From NCBI RefSeq assembly GCF_042684585.1, contig NZ_JBHULS010000001.1, positions 620,001 through 684,000 on the forward strand: 64,000 nucleotides of DNA. Reading direction: 5' to 3'. This DNA is from Algorimicrobium sediminis. GTDB lineage: Bacteria > Bacteroidota > Bacteroidia > Flavobacteriales > Flavobacteriaceae. A model generated the notes under the pieces. The model was not told where the DNA came from and did no database searches. It worked only from the letters and a program-made list of their open reading frames with translations. A program made the translations under genes and the position numbers. This document shows, piece after piece, positions 33,821 through 42,639 of the stretch (positions within the stretch are counted from its first letter, which is position 1; every line of letters begins with the position of its first letter).

Positions 33821-34954
33821 ATGACATTTTCTGTTTTCTTCGAAGAAATTCAAAATCAATTTGCTCAAAACTTACCTTTAGTTGCCTATAAAATGGGGCA
33901 AGAGGCGCCAATTAAAGCTTTTTTGCAAGAAAATGATCGCCTTTATAAAACAAGCAGTTTTGAGGAAAGTGGCTTTGTATTGGCACCGTTTAATTTGGAG
34001 CAAGGAAGCATTTTAATACCGAGCATGCATGCCAAAATGCTCACAACTTCTGCTGTAAACCCCGACTTGAGTAGAGACGCAAATATTGCTTTAAAAAACA
34101 CCTTAGAAAATCCGTCTGCACGTGAAAAAGAAGCGCACATTGAGCTTATAAAAAAGGGAATAACGGCCATACAAAATAAGGAGTTTACCAAGGTGGTTTT
34201 GTCCAGACAGGAGCTTCAGACTGTAAATAAAAATTCGGCTCTAGATATTTTTACATGGCTTTTACAATCCTACCCGTCGGCCTTTGTTTATATCTGGTTT
34301 CATCCCAAGGTTGGTTTGTGGTTAGGAGCTACACCCGAAACCTTGCTGCAAATTGAAAATAAGACTTTCAAAACCATGTCTTTAGCGGGTACACAAACTT
34401 ACAAAAACACCAATAGCATAACTTGGGGAGCTAAAGAATTGGATGAACAAAATATTGTAACCAAGTTTATAACTGCCCAATTAGCGCCGTACCTAACGAA
34501 CCTAACAGTATCAGATACCGAAACAATACGTGCAGGAAACTTATTGCATTTAAAAACTCTTATAACGGGGGAGCTTTCAAATATGCAGACCAACTTAAAA
34601 AATATTATAGCGGCACTGCATCCAACACCTGCTGTTTGTGGTTTGCCTAAAGAGGCAGCCAAAACGTTTATAAATAGCCAAGAAAATTACGACCGCGAAT
34701 TTTATACTGGCTTTTTAGGGGAATTGCATGTTAAAAAAATACAAAGCAGAAATACCAACCGCAGGAATGTGGAAAACAACGCATATGCCCATATAAAAAC
34801 GGTTTCCAACTTGTTTGTAAATCTGCGTTGTATGCAAATAAAAGATAAAACAGCTTTAATTTATGTGGGCGGCGGTATTACCCAAGATTCCAATCCAGAT
34901 AAGGAATGGGAGGAAACTGTGGCAAAGTCGGCTACCATGAAAAAGGTATTATAA
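33821..34954 (+). CDS. menF: Isochorismate synthase
   Basis: 377 residues of the chorismate-binding fold, shorter than PabB. Family pieces: 'FTKVVLSRQEL', 'FVYIWFHPKVGLWLGATPETLL', 'LAGTQTYK' and 'LHPTPAVCGLPKEAAKTFI', the last with the isochorismate synthase-type 'PTPAVCG' pattern, and 'YVGGGITQDSNPDKEWEET'. It converts chorismate to isochorismate, the entry step of menaquinone synthesis. Located between the thioesterase and menD (53 bp gap), all on one strand, so one transcript. Confidence 0.94.
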   Translation: MTFSVFFEEIQNQFAQNLPLVAYKMGQEAPIKAFLQENDRLYKTSSFEESGFVLAPFNLEQGSILIPSMHAKMLTTSAVNPDLSRDANIALKNTLENPSAREKEAHIELIKKGITAIQNKEFTKVVLSRQELQTVNKNSALDIFTWLLQSYPSAFVYIWFHPKVGLWLGATPETLLQIENKTFKTMSLAGTQTYKNTNSITWGAKELDEQNIVTKFITAQLAPYLTNLTVSDTETIRAGNLLHLKTLITGELSNMQTNLKNIIAALHPTPAVCGLPKEAAKTFINSQENYDREFYTGFLGELHVKKIQSRNTNRRNVENNAYAHIKTVSNLFVNLRCMQIKDKTALIYVGGGITQDSNPDKEWEETVAKSATMKKVL

Positions 34955-35007
34955 TAGTTTTTTATCCGTTAGCTATTTGTTATTTTTACAGTTAGATTTT
35001 AGCCCTC

Positions 35008-36756
35008 ATGCAATACCCAACAATACCTTTAGCACAAACCTTAATTTTGCTTTTTAAAGCAAAGGAAATACAACATATTGTTATCTCCCCAGGAAGTAGA
35101 AATGCACCTGCTACAATTGGTTTTACTCAAGATCGGTTTTTTAAGTGCTACAGTATTGTGGATGAGCGTTGTGCCGCTTTTTTTGCTTTGGGCATTGCCC
35201 AGCAAATTAACAAACCTGTAGCCGTTGTGTGTACATCTGGAAGTGCTTTATTAAATTACTATCCGGCAGTTTCCGAAGCTTTTTTTAGTAATATTCCGCT
35301 GGTTGTGCTATCTGCCGACAGGCCAGCCTATTTAGTGGGTATTGGCGACGGACAAACTATAAATCAGCGTGATGTTTATAAGAACCATGTTATTTACACA
35401 GCCAATTTAAAAGCACAACAAGATTTAGAATTAGCTGCAGAAACCACCAGCACTTCAGGAAGTACGGACCATTTAGCATCCTTGGATTCTGAAATGGATG
35501 CCTTGCAAAAGCAAAATGAAATTGAAATAAATAACGCATTAAATGCGGCTATTTCTAAAGGAGGTCCCGTTCACATAAACGCACCATTTCATGAGCCTTT
35601 ATACCATTTAACCGATACTTTGGCCGTAAACCCACAGATTATTCCACCTTTTAAACAGTCTGGTGCTATAAGCCTTTCAAAAATTAACGACCACCTTAAT
35701 ATTTGGAATAAAGCCACCAGAAAAATGATATTAGTAGGCGTAAATCCGCCAAATAGCATCGAGCAGCAGTGGTTAAACCAGCTAGCAGCGGATCCTAGTG
35801 TGATTGTTTTTACTGAAACGACTTCAAACATTCATCATCCTGCTTTTTTTAACAGCATCGATACCATAATAGCATCTTTAAATGATGCCGATTTTAAAGC
35901 GCTGCAACCGGAGGTTTTACTCACATTTGGTGGTTTAATTGTTTCAAAAAAAATAAAGGCATTTTTACGAAACTACAAGCCTAAAACACATTGGCATGTA
36001 GATTTGCACCAGGCTAACAATACATTTTTCTGTTTACAAACACATTTTAAAACCACTCCAAATCAATTTTTTAAAACGTTTTTACCGGAAACTAAAAAAT
36101 CGGTTGCTAGTAGTTATCAAAGGTATTGGCAGGACGTAAAAACACACCGGTTACAGCGACACGATTTATATTTAAAAGAAATTGGGTTTTCAGACTTTAT
36201 AGCGTTTCATACAATATCTAAAAGCTTACCAACTAATAGTATCTTGCATTTAGGAAACAGTTCTACAATTAGGTATTCCCAACTTTTTAAAATAGCCCCA
36301 GAAATTCCAGTGTATTGCAACCGGGGAACAAGTGGTATTGACGGTAGTACATCTACAGCTTTGGGAGGTGCCGTAGTGCAGGATAAACAAACCGTATTTA
36401 TAACAGGCGATTTAAGCTTTTTTTACGATAGTAATGCCCTGTGGAATAACTACATTCCTAGTAATTTCAGGATACTAATTATTAATAACCAAGGCGGTGG
36501 TATTTTTAGAATTCTTCCAGGCCATAAGAACTCCGAGAATTTCGATAATTTTTTTGAAACCACTCATAATCACACGGCAAAGCAACTAGCTGAAATGTAC
36601 AATTTTCAGTACCAAACCGCGCATACTAATAAGGAGCTTGTAACAGTTTTACAGGATTTTTATGAGGCTTCAGATAAACCAAAAATTTTAGAAATTTTTA
36701 CGCCAAGAACAGATAACGATAAAATTTTGTTAGACTATTTTAAATTCGTTAGCTAA
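35008..36756 (+). CDS. menD: SEPHCHC synthase
   Basis: 582 residues, a thiamine diphosphate enzyme. N-terminal 'IQHIVISPGSRNAPATIGFTQ' with the catalytic Glu region 'SIVDERCAAFFALGIAQQ', and the C-terminal ThDP/Mg motif 'VFITGDLSFFYDSNALWN' (GDLSFFYD) followed by 'ILIINNQGGGIFRILPG'. It joins 2-oxoglutarate and isochorismate, giving SEPHCHC. The middle domain is about 180 residues as usual. Immediately follows menF. Confidence 0.96.
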   Translation: MQYPTIPLAQTLILLFKAKEIQHIVISPGSRNAPATIGFTQDRFFKCYSIVDERCAAFFALGIAQQINKPVAVVCTSGSALLNYYPAVSEAFFSNIPLVVLSADRPAYLVGIGDGQTINQRDVYKNHVIYTANLKAQQDLELAAETTSTSGSTDHLASLDSEMDALQKQNEIEINNALNAAISKGGPVHINAPFHEPLYHLTDTLAVNPQIIPPFKQSGAISLSKINDHLNIWNKATRKMILVGVNPPNSIEQQWLNQLAADPSVIVFTETTSNIHHPAFFNSIDTIIASLNDADFKALQPEVLLTFGGLIVSKKIKAFLRNYKPKTHWHVDLHQANNTFFCLQTHFKTTPNQFFKTFLPETKKSVASSYQRYWQDVKTHRLQRHDLYLKEIGFSDFIAFHTISKSLPTNSILHLGNSSTIRYSQLFKIAPEIPVYCNRGTSGIDGSTSTALGGAVVQDKQTVFITGDLSFFYDSNALWNNYIPSNFRILIINNQGGGIFRILPGHKNSENFDNFFETTHNHTAKQLAEMYNFQYQTAHTNKELVTVLQDFYEASDKPKILEIFTPRTDNDKILLDYFKFVS

Positions 36757-36826
36757 CCAATCTATTTTGTTATAAAATTTTAACAAAAATGTGTATATTA
36801 AGACTTTAATTAAAACCAATATACAC

Positions 36827-37168
36827 ATGAGTAAACGAGATGATTTAATTGCAAAGTATGCAGCCGATTTAAAGGACAAACTTCATGTAAACCCAGACAT
36901 GGATTTGCTAACTAAAGTAACCATTGGTTGTGGTCCTTCTATTTACAACGCCGACGCCGCAACAGTTTCGGGTTCCGATGCGTCTGAATTAGCCACAGTT
37001 AAAAACAACTTTCTAATTAAAAAATTAGGTCTTAAAGACGGTCCAGATTTAGATAACGCAATGGCAACTGTAATGGAACAGTATGGCAAATCCAACCGAA
37101 ATAAATACCGGGCTGTAGTTTATTATTTACTGGTTAAGCATTTTAAAAAAGAAGCGGTTTACGCCTAA
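36827..37168 (+). CDS. DUF2853-family small protein
   Basis: 113 residues from the ATG at 36827 (MSKRDDLIAKYAADLKDKL); upstream in-frame starts lie within the AT-rich leader after menD. The body 'VTIGCGPSIYNADAATVSGSDASEL' and the C-terminal helix 'NKYRAVVYYLLVKHFKKE' match the DUF2853 family, for which I know no function. It has no signal or membrane segment. It is 70 bp after menD on the same strand, and by position could ride the same transcript. Confidence 0.75.
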   Translation: MSKRDDLIAKYAADLKDKLHVNPDMDLLTKVTIGCGPSIYNADAATVSGSDASELATVKNNFLIKKLGLKDGPDLDNAMATVMEQYGKSNRNKYRAVVYYLLVKHFKKEAVYA

Positions 37169-37312
37169 TGCTTTTTATGAAATAAGTACGCTTTTTATGC
37201 ATACCTGTGTTTAACGCCGCGCTAACTATCGTGGCGTTTTTCATTGTAAAACAAGTCTTTGTTAAAGCGGTCAAAAGGCTGGGGCTTCTACCATTAATAT
37301 CGTTTAAAATAT

Positions 37313-37320
37313 TACCTTTG
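37313..37320 (+). promoter_or_regulatory. -7 box (TACCTTTG) directly before the cvfB start
   Basis: TACCTTTG ends 4 bp before the ATG at 37325. If used, transcription would start at or just before the start codon, giving a nearly leaderless mRNA. Confidence 0.4.
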
Positions 37321-37324
37321 CGCT

Positions 37325-38158
37325 ATGATAAAAATTGGAGAATACAATACATTGGAAATTATCCGAGAAACAGAACCCGGATTATTTTTGGAGGATACAG
37401 AAGGTAACGAAGTTTTATTACCAAACCGTTATGTGCCAGAGGAATTTAAAATTTGGGATAAAATAGAGGTTTTTGTTTATTTGGACAACGAAGAACGCCT
37501 GGTTGCCGTAACAGATAAACCCTACATTACTCGTGGCGAATTTGCCGTGTTACGATGTAATGCTGTTACAGAATTTGGTGCCTTTCTAGACTGGGGAATG
37601 GTTAAAGAATTGTTTTGCCCTTTTAAGGAACAGGCCTTTAAAATGAAACAAGGTGGCTGGTATTTGGTTTACTGTTTTTTAGATGAAGAAACCAACAGAC
37701 TTGTGGCCTCTAGTAAAACCAACCAATTTTTAGACAATAAAGACCTTACCGTGCAACAATTTGAAGAGGTGGACTTAATAATTTCGCATCCCTCGGATAT
37801 TGGTATGAATGTAATTGTTAATAAAAAACACCAAGGTTTAATTTTTAATGACGACATTTTCCAGGATCTGTCTGTTGGCGACCGCCTAAAGGGATACGTT
37901 AAAAAAATAAGACCTGGCAATAAGTTGGATATTGTTTTAGGTAAAATAGGCTATCGAAATATAGAACCAAATGCCGATGCCATTATGAAAGAATTGCAAG
38001 ACAACGGAGGCTATTTAAACCTTACCGATAAATCAGATCCTGACACCATTAAAAGCGTGCTCCAAATGAGTAAGAAAAGTTTTAAAAAAGCCGTTGGAAC
38101 ACTTTACAGAAAAAAACTTATTGACATAAAGGACGACGGTATTTATTTGGTTTCTTAA
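37325..38158 (+). CDS. CvfB-family S1 RNA-binding protein
   Basis: 277 residues with tandem S1-like OB folds: 'IGEYNTLEIIRETEPGLFLE', 'RGEFAVLRCNAVTEFGAFLDWG' and 'DRLKGYVKKIRPGNKLDIVL', ending in a winged-helix-like domain ('LQMSKKSFKKAVGTLYRKKLI'). This is the layout of CvfB/YitL, RNA-binding proteins affecting virulence gene and mRNA levels in Firmicutes; the role in Bacteroidetes is not known. A -7 box sits 4 bp before the start. Its stop overlaps the convergent 98-residue gene by 4 bp. Confidence 0.85.
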   Translation: MIKIGEYNTLEIIRETEPGLFLEDTEGNEVLLPNRYVPEEFKIWDKIEVFVYLDNEERLVAVTDKPYITRGEFAVLRCNAVTEFGAFLDWGMVKELFCPFKEQAFKMKQGGWYLVYCFLDEETNRLVASSKTNQFLDNKDLTVQQFEEVDLIISHPSDIGMNVIVNKKHQGLIFNDDIFQDLSVGDRLKGYVKKIRPGNKLDIVLGKIGYRNIEPNADAIMKELQDNGGYLNLTDKSDPDTIKSVLQMSKKSFKKAVGTLYRKKLIDIKDDGIYLVS

Positions 38159-38451
38159 CGGTCTTTATTGGTTACTTCTTCTTGAATCCATGTAACGGCA
38201 GGTATTAATGTAGTAAAAAGCCGGCGTTTCATTTTTTCGAAAAAATAATTTTCAAAATCAAAATTTATGCTAACAACTAAATCGTCTGTAACTACCGCAA
38301 TAGCTACTACATTTGGTAGGGCTTTTTCAAGCTTTTTGGCATCTATAGGGATGCTGCTGTAGCTATTTATTTTGTTTATAACAATTCCAAAGTGTTTGCT
38401 AATGGGATAAAATAATTTACTTTCCTGAATAATTTCTTGTAGCTGGCTCAT
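38155..38451 (-). CDS. Hypothetical 98-residue protein
   Basis: The frame is open from an ATG at 38451 and the product is compact, without signal or membrane helices: 'LQEIIQESKLFYPISKHFGIVINKINSYSSIP', then 'VVAIAVVTDDLVVSINFDFENYFFEKMKRR' (in part). Alternating hydrophobic segments suggest an alpha-beta fold. No family is recognised. It is convergent with the cvfB-like gene (4-bp overlap) and in line with the C1 peptidase further upstream, from which it is not co-transcribed since it lies downstream of that gene's stop by 130 bp in the reverse order. Confidence 0.55.
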   Translation of the reverse strand: MSQLQEIIQESKLFYPISKHFGIVINKINSYSSIPIDAKKLEKALPNVVAIAVVTDDLVVSINFDFENYFFEKMKRRLFTTLIPAVTWIQEEVTNKDR

Positions 38452-38580
38452 GGTAACATGCGCGTTTGCTTCATATTCAATGACTACAAAATCTTCAAAG
38501 AAATAAAAATTACCTAATTAAATTGTATTCTTTTTTAATGCTTTTTTGTAGGTAGGTATTACGGATTCTTTTGGACATGG

Positions 38581-39699
38581 TTATGGCATTAATTTCTTTT
38601 TAATCGCTTTAGGAAGCCCGTCTTTATGAAGCATTACAGAAATAGTTTTTAAGCGCATAAACGACTCACTCATATACACATAGCCGTTGTTAGCTACACG
38701 AGTTTGGTCAGTACCCCAGGAGTTTTTCACTTTGTAATATATAGTACCGTTTTGATCTGTTACAATACCGGTAATATGCATTAAATGATCGTCTGTAGTA
38801 GCATAGCTTGTAAACGCTTGTTGCCTGTAGGCTTGGGTAATATGTTTTTCTGGACGAATACTAATTATGGCCTCGGCTGCCGTGCTTTCTACTTCTGGAA
38901 TTACAGCAATGCCGTGTTTTGCCGAAAAAGTTGTTTCACTCACATCGCAGTCTAAAGTAAGCGTAAACCCGTTTTCCAAAGCCTCATTAATTATAGTTAT
39001 TAAGGTGTCCAATGGCACATTAAAAAATTTACCATTCGAAAAATTATCTGGAATATTTAAAATAAACGATTCGTAAAATGGTTGGTGGGTAAAAGATGTA
39101 ATGCTAACGTACTGATCGGGTTCAATTTTAGTTAATTTTTGAAACGATTTTGCTGTGTAGTGTTTCCCCTCATACAAAAAACTATCGGTAGGTTTCCCCA
39201 TATACGTATCTAGAATGTTTTCAATTACCGGTTCCCATTTTGGCGATAAGCGTTTACCGGGGTTACTAACATAAACATCCAAAACACCTTTTAATACGGC
39301 AGCCATTTCGGCGTGATTATGGTTGGTTTTATTGCTTTCTAAACCACTGTAAACAGCTTGAGGTACCAAACCATGTTGGGCAATGCTGTTCATAACATCG
39401 TGTGCCAAACCACCTTCGCTAAACTGGGCTTTACCTTGGCGCATAATATAGTTCCAAGCTTTTGCAGGATAGGTGTGGCGTACCTGGTACATTTCAGAAA
39501 TATCTATATGGTTACCTGTTAACCTAATGATTTCGCTTTCTAAAAAAGAAACAGTTGAAAAACTCCAACACGTTCCTGTGTTACCCTGACTTATAATTTC
39601 TGTTGTTTCTAAATCGATGAGCGTTTTAAATTGATAGGACTGACTAAAACCAGTATAAAAACAGAAAAGATAGGCGCCTAGGTACAGAATTGTTCGCAT
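38581..39699 (-). CDS. C1-family (bleomycin hydrolase-like) cysteine peptidase, exported
   Basis: 372 residues. An N-terminal signal peptide (about 1-19, 'LYLGAYLFCFYTGFSQS') indicates export. The papain-type active site is visible: oxyanion Gln and nucleophile Cys in 'SQGNTGTCWSFSTVSFLE' (about 37-54), His in 'DDHLMHITG' and Asn in 'YKVKNSWGTD'. This is the C1B aminopeptidase C/bleomycin hydrolase branch found in Bacteroidetes, here in a periplasmic or surface form. Divergent from menB with about 50 bp between the genes. Confidence 0.9.
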   Translation of the reverse strand: MRTILYLGAYLFCFYTGFSQSYQFKTLIDLETTEIISQGNTGTCWSFSTVSFLESEIIRLTGNHIDISEMYQVRHTYPAKAWNYIMRQGKAQFSEGGLAHDVMNSIAQHGLVPQAVYSGLESNKTNHNHAEMAAVLKGVLDVYVSNPGKRLSPKWEPVIENILDTYMGKPTDSFLYEGKHYTAKSFQKLTKIEPDQYVSITSFTHQPFYESFILNIPDNFSNGKFFNVPLDTLITIINEALENGFTLTLDCDVSETTFSAKHGIAVIPEVESTAAEAIISIRPEKHITQAYRQQAFTSYATTDDHLMHITGIVTDQNGTIYYKVKNSWGTDQTRVANNGYVYMSESFMRLKTISVMLHKDGLPKAIKKKLMP

Positions 39700-39708
39700 G
39701 CTATTAAC

Positions 39709-39735
39709 TTGTTAGGTAAATAATAATTATTTTTG
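39709..39735 (+). promoter_or_regulatory. Promoter of menB-menA
   Basis: TTG at 39709-39711 and TATTTTTG at 39728-39735, spacing 16 bp, 15 bp before the menB ATG at 39751. The spacing is at the short end for Bacteroidetes. Confidence 0.45.
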
Positions 39736-39750
39736 TCAAAAATAAATAAA

Positions 39751-40590
39751 ATGAGTGAAGCAAATTGGAAAACAGCCAAGGAATACGAGGATATTACCTA
39801 TAAAAAGTGCAACGGCGTTGCCCGAATAGCCTTTAATAGACCAAATGTAAGAAATGCTTTCAGACCAAAAACGACCAGCGAATTATACGATGCGTTTTAC
39901 GATGCGCATGAGGATGTAAATATTGGTGTGGTTTTATTGTCTGCCGAAGGACCATCAACAAAAGATGGTGTTTACAGTTTCTGTTCGGGAGGCGACCAGT
40001 CTGCGCGTGGCCACCAAGGTTACGTGGGCGATGATGGGTACCACCGACTAAATATTTTAGAGGTGCAGCGCCTTATTCGTTTTATGCCAAAAGCGGTAAT
40101 AGCTGTAGTGCCTGGTTGGGCTGTAGGAGGCGGACACAGTTTACATGTGGTTTGCGATTTAACACTAGCCAGTAAGGAACATGCCATTTTTAAGCAAACC
40201 GATGCGGACGTTACCAGTTTTGATGGTGGCTATGGTTCGGCCTATTTGGCTAAAATGGTTGGTCAGAAAAAAGCACGCGAAATTTTCTTTTTAGGGCGCA
40301 ATTATTCCGCTCAAGAAGCTTTTGAGATGGGAATGGTTAATGCCGTGGTACCTCACGATAAATTGGAAGCCACTGCCTACGAATGGGCTCAAGAAATTTT
40401 AGCCAAATCGCCAATTTCCATAAAAATGCTAAAATTTGCTATGAACTTAACAGACGATGGTATGGTAGGGCAGCAGGTTTTTGCTGGCGAAGCTACGCGA
40501 TTAGCGTACATGACTGACGAAGCTAAAGAAGGTCGTGATGCCTTTTTACAAAAGCGCAAACCTAACTTTCCTAAAAAATGGATTCCTTAA
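39751..40590 (+). CDS. menB: 1,4-dihydroxy-2-naphthoyl-CoA synthase
   Basis: 279 residues from the ATG at 39751; the TTG at 39733 falls in the -7 box. Crotonase fold with MenB-specific pieces: 'RIAFNRPNVRNAFRPKTTSELYDAF' in part, 'CSGGDQSARGHQGYVGDDGYHRLNILEVQRLIR' in part, 'VPGWAVGGGHSLHVVCDLTLAS' in part, and 'QTDADVTSFDGGYGSAYLAK' near 150-170. It closes the second ring on O-succinylbenzoyl-CoA. Followed after 9 bp by menA. Confidence 0.96.
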   Translation: MSEANWKTAKEYEDITYKKCNGVARIAFNRPNVRNAFRPKTTSELYDAFYDAHEDVNIGVVLLSAEGPSTKDGVYSFCSGGDQSARGHQGYVGDDGYHRLNILEVQRLIRFMPKAVIAVVPGWAVGGGHSLHVVCDLTLASKEHAIFKQTDADVTSFDGGYGSAYLAKMVGQKKAREIFFLGRNYSAQEAFEMGMVNAVVPHDKLEATAYEWAQEILAKSPISIKMLKFAMNLTDDGMVGQQVFAGEATRLAYMTDEAKEGRDAFLQKRKPNFPKKWIP

Positions 40591-40599
40591 AAAGAAATT

Positions 40600-41502
40600 A
40601 TGCCAAAACTTAAACACTGGGTGTCTGCCGCACGGGTTAGAACACTACCATTATCATTATCCGGTATTATTTTAGGTAGTTGCTTTGCAGCTTATAACGG
40701 TTTTACTAACTGGGCTGTGCTTACATTAGCAATATTAACCACTGTAGCACTGCAAGTATTATCTAATTTTGCTAACGACTATGGCGATGGTATAAAAGGT
40801 ACCGATAATGACGAACGTGTGGGGCCGCAACGAGCGCTTCAAAGTGGTGCTATTGCGCCCGAAGAAATGTTTGAAGCCATAAAAATTAACATTCTCATTA
40901 TAATAGCTTTAGTAGTAGCGCTTTTATTTAGTGCATTCGGATTGCAGAATTTTCTGTACACGGTGCTGTTTTTATTTTTAGGTGGCTTATCGGTTTATGC
41001 AGCTGTAAAATATACCGTAGGCGATTCCGCTTACGGATACAAAGGCCTTGGCGATGTTTTTGTATTTTTGTTTTTTGGTTTGGTAAGTAGTTTAGGCACT
41101 TATTTCTTGTTTACCTTAACCATAGATCATGTAATTATTTTACCAGCTTGTGCTATTGGCTTATTAAGCGTAGCTGTTTTAAATTTGAATAATATGCGCG
41201 ATATTAATTCAGATATAAACGCGAATAAACGCACCTTGGCAGTAAAATTGGGCTATAAAAATGCTAAAAAATATCATTATGCTTTGGTAGGTAGCGCCTT
41301 GTTGTTAGCGGCTATTTTTGCCGTTTTATATTATGTGTCGCCTTTTAACTTGCTTTTCTTAATTATGTACATCCCATTAATTAAGCATATGATATATGTA
41401 AAGAAAACCGAAAATCCAGCGGCTCTGGACTCGGAGTTAAAAAAAGTAGCCATAGCTACCTTCTTAATGGCCATACTTATGGGTGTGGGTTATATAATAT
41501 AG
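40600..41502 (+). CDS. menA: 1,4-dihydroxy-2-naphthoate polyprenyltransferase
   Basis: 300 residues, UbiA prenyltransferase family, eight to nine membrane helices. The first Asp-rich motif is 'NFANDYGDGIKGTDNDERVGP' (in part; NxxxDxxxD type, about 62-80) and the second is 'NNMRDINSDINANKRTLAVKLG' (in part; about 192-212). It attaches the isoprenoid tail to DHNA in the inner membrane, giving demethylmenaquinone. It starts 9 bp after menB, so they are co-transcribed. Confidence 0.95.
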   Translation: MPKLKHWVSAARVRTLPLSLSGIILGSCFAAYNGFTNWAVLTLAILTTVALQVLSNFANDYGDGIKGTDNDERVGPQRALQSGAIAPEEMFEAIKINILIIIALVVALLFSAFGLQNFLYTVLFLFLGGLSVYAAVKYTVGDSAYGYKGLGDVFVFLFFGLVSSLGTYFLFTLTIDHVIILPACAIGLLSVAVLNLNNMRDINSDINANKRTLAVKLGYKNAKKYHYALVGSALLLAAIFAVLYYVSPFNLLFLIMYIPLIKHMIYVKKTENPAALDSELKKVAIATFLMAILMGVGYII

Positions 41503-41661
41503 TTTAAGGTATTTAGTCCTTTAAAGTTCGCAAAACTTTTGTATTTTTAAAAAAGGCTACTGGCAACTATTAATTACGGCAGTATAAAACAGCTGCAAAA
41601 CCTATAACCGTGGCCTAGTTTAAAAGATTTTATTAAAACGTATTTAAAAAATAAAAATAGA

Positions 41662-42339
41662 ATGAAAATTACGTATTACGGTCATGCTAGTTTGGGAATT
41701 GAAGTGGATGGTGTTCATATTATGGTAGATCCGTTCATTTCGGGAAATTCGCAAGCTAAACACATTGACATAAATAGTTTAAAAGCCGATTATATTTTGC
41801 TAACCCATGCACACCAAGATCATATATTGGATGTAGAAGCCATTGCAAAAAATACAAACGCTGTTATCGTTTCAAATTTTGAAATTGTTACGTACTTTCA
41901 AAATAAAGGCTTTGAAGGGCACCCCATGAACCATGGTGGTAGTTGGGATTTCGAATTTGGTACGGTAAAGTATGTTAATGCCATTCATACATCGTCATTT
42001 CCAGATGGCAGTTATGGCGGGCAACCAGGTGGATTTGTTATTGAAAGCGCCAAAAAAAACATTTACATTGCCGGCGATACTGCATTAACTATGGACATGA
42101 AACTTATTCCTATGCAAACAAAATTGGACCTGGCAGTGTTGCCAATTGGCGATAATTTTACCATGGGAATTAAAGATGCCATTATAGCAAGCGATTTTGT
42201 AGCATGCGATAAAATACTAGGCTACCATTTCGATACATTTGGTTATATTGAAATTAACCACGAAGAGGCGAAACGATTATTTTTTGAGAAGAATAAAGAT
42301 CTTATGCTTCTGCCAATAGGCGAAAGTTTGGAGCTGTAA
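41662..42339 (+). CDS. UPF0173 metal-dependent hydrolase
   Basis: 225 residues of the metallo-beta-lactamase fold. The zinc motif is HAHQDH ('LTHAHQDHILDVEAI', about 49-55), with 'YGHASLGIEVDG' at the start, 'NHGGSWDF', and 'YIAGDTALTMDMK' for the bridging Asp. The UPF0173/YtkL family has no settled substrate. It lies after menA and before menC in the same direction. I recall this gene as a regular neighbour of men genes in flavobacteria, which hints at a link to quinone synthesis but shows nothing about its reaction. A strong terminator follows. Confidence 0.88.
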   Translation: MKITYYGHASLGIEVDGVHIMVDPFISGNSQAKHIDINSLKADYILLTHAHQDHILDVEAIAKNTNAVIVSNFEIVTYFQNKGFEGHPMNHGGSWDFEFGTVKYVNAIHTSSFPDGSYGGQPGGFVIESAKKNIYIAGDTALTMDMKLIPMQTKLDLAVLPIGDNFTMGIKDAIIASDFVACDKILGYHFDTFGYIEINHEEAKRLFFEKNKDLMLLPIGESLEL

Positions 42340-42383
42340 GCGCTGTTGTAGCGGCAATGAAGCACAATAATAAAAATAATTAC

Positions 42384-42435
42384 AAAAAGCTTATCTAAAA
42401 CGTTGCATACAGGCATTTTATGATAAGCTTTTTTT
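42384..42435 (+). terminator. Terminator after the UPF0173 gene
   Basis: AAAAAGCTTATC(T)AAAA ... TTTTATGATAAGCTTTTTT: a 12-bp or longer stem with one bulge, followed by a T-run. Confidence 0.8.
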
Positions 42436-42639
42436 TATGTCTACCATTCTTGCAGCCAACATAAGTTGTGCCTAATCTGGAAATCGGGCTAAAATTGAAC
42501 ATGTGCACTAATAAAACCAACGCACAAACAGCACATTTATTTTTTTGCCAACCCGAAATGCCAAAGCTAAAAAAATAAAAGAGCTGTTTTTTGCCAACGC
42601 GCGGAATAATCTTAAATTTGAGAAAAACATCAAAGATAT
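42436..42639. other. Junction region upstream of the Type IIG gene
   Basis: Non-coding. TTTTTTGCCAAC occurs twice, at 42541-42552 and 42587-42598. TTGCCAAC recurs after the gene at 46455 and at about 47152, so it brackets the gene. No promoter box with good spacing was found. Confidence 0.4.

Noticed and set aside
37207..37407. Open frame overlapping the start of the CvfB-like gene
   Set aside because: Out of frame with the clear S1-domain gene and not like any protein; the upstream part is intergenic.
42436..42639. Possible integron attC-like or genomic hot-spot repeats before the Type IIG gene
   Set aside because: TTTTTTGCCAAC repeats are present, but no attC fold, no integrase and no cassette series were seen.
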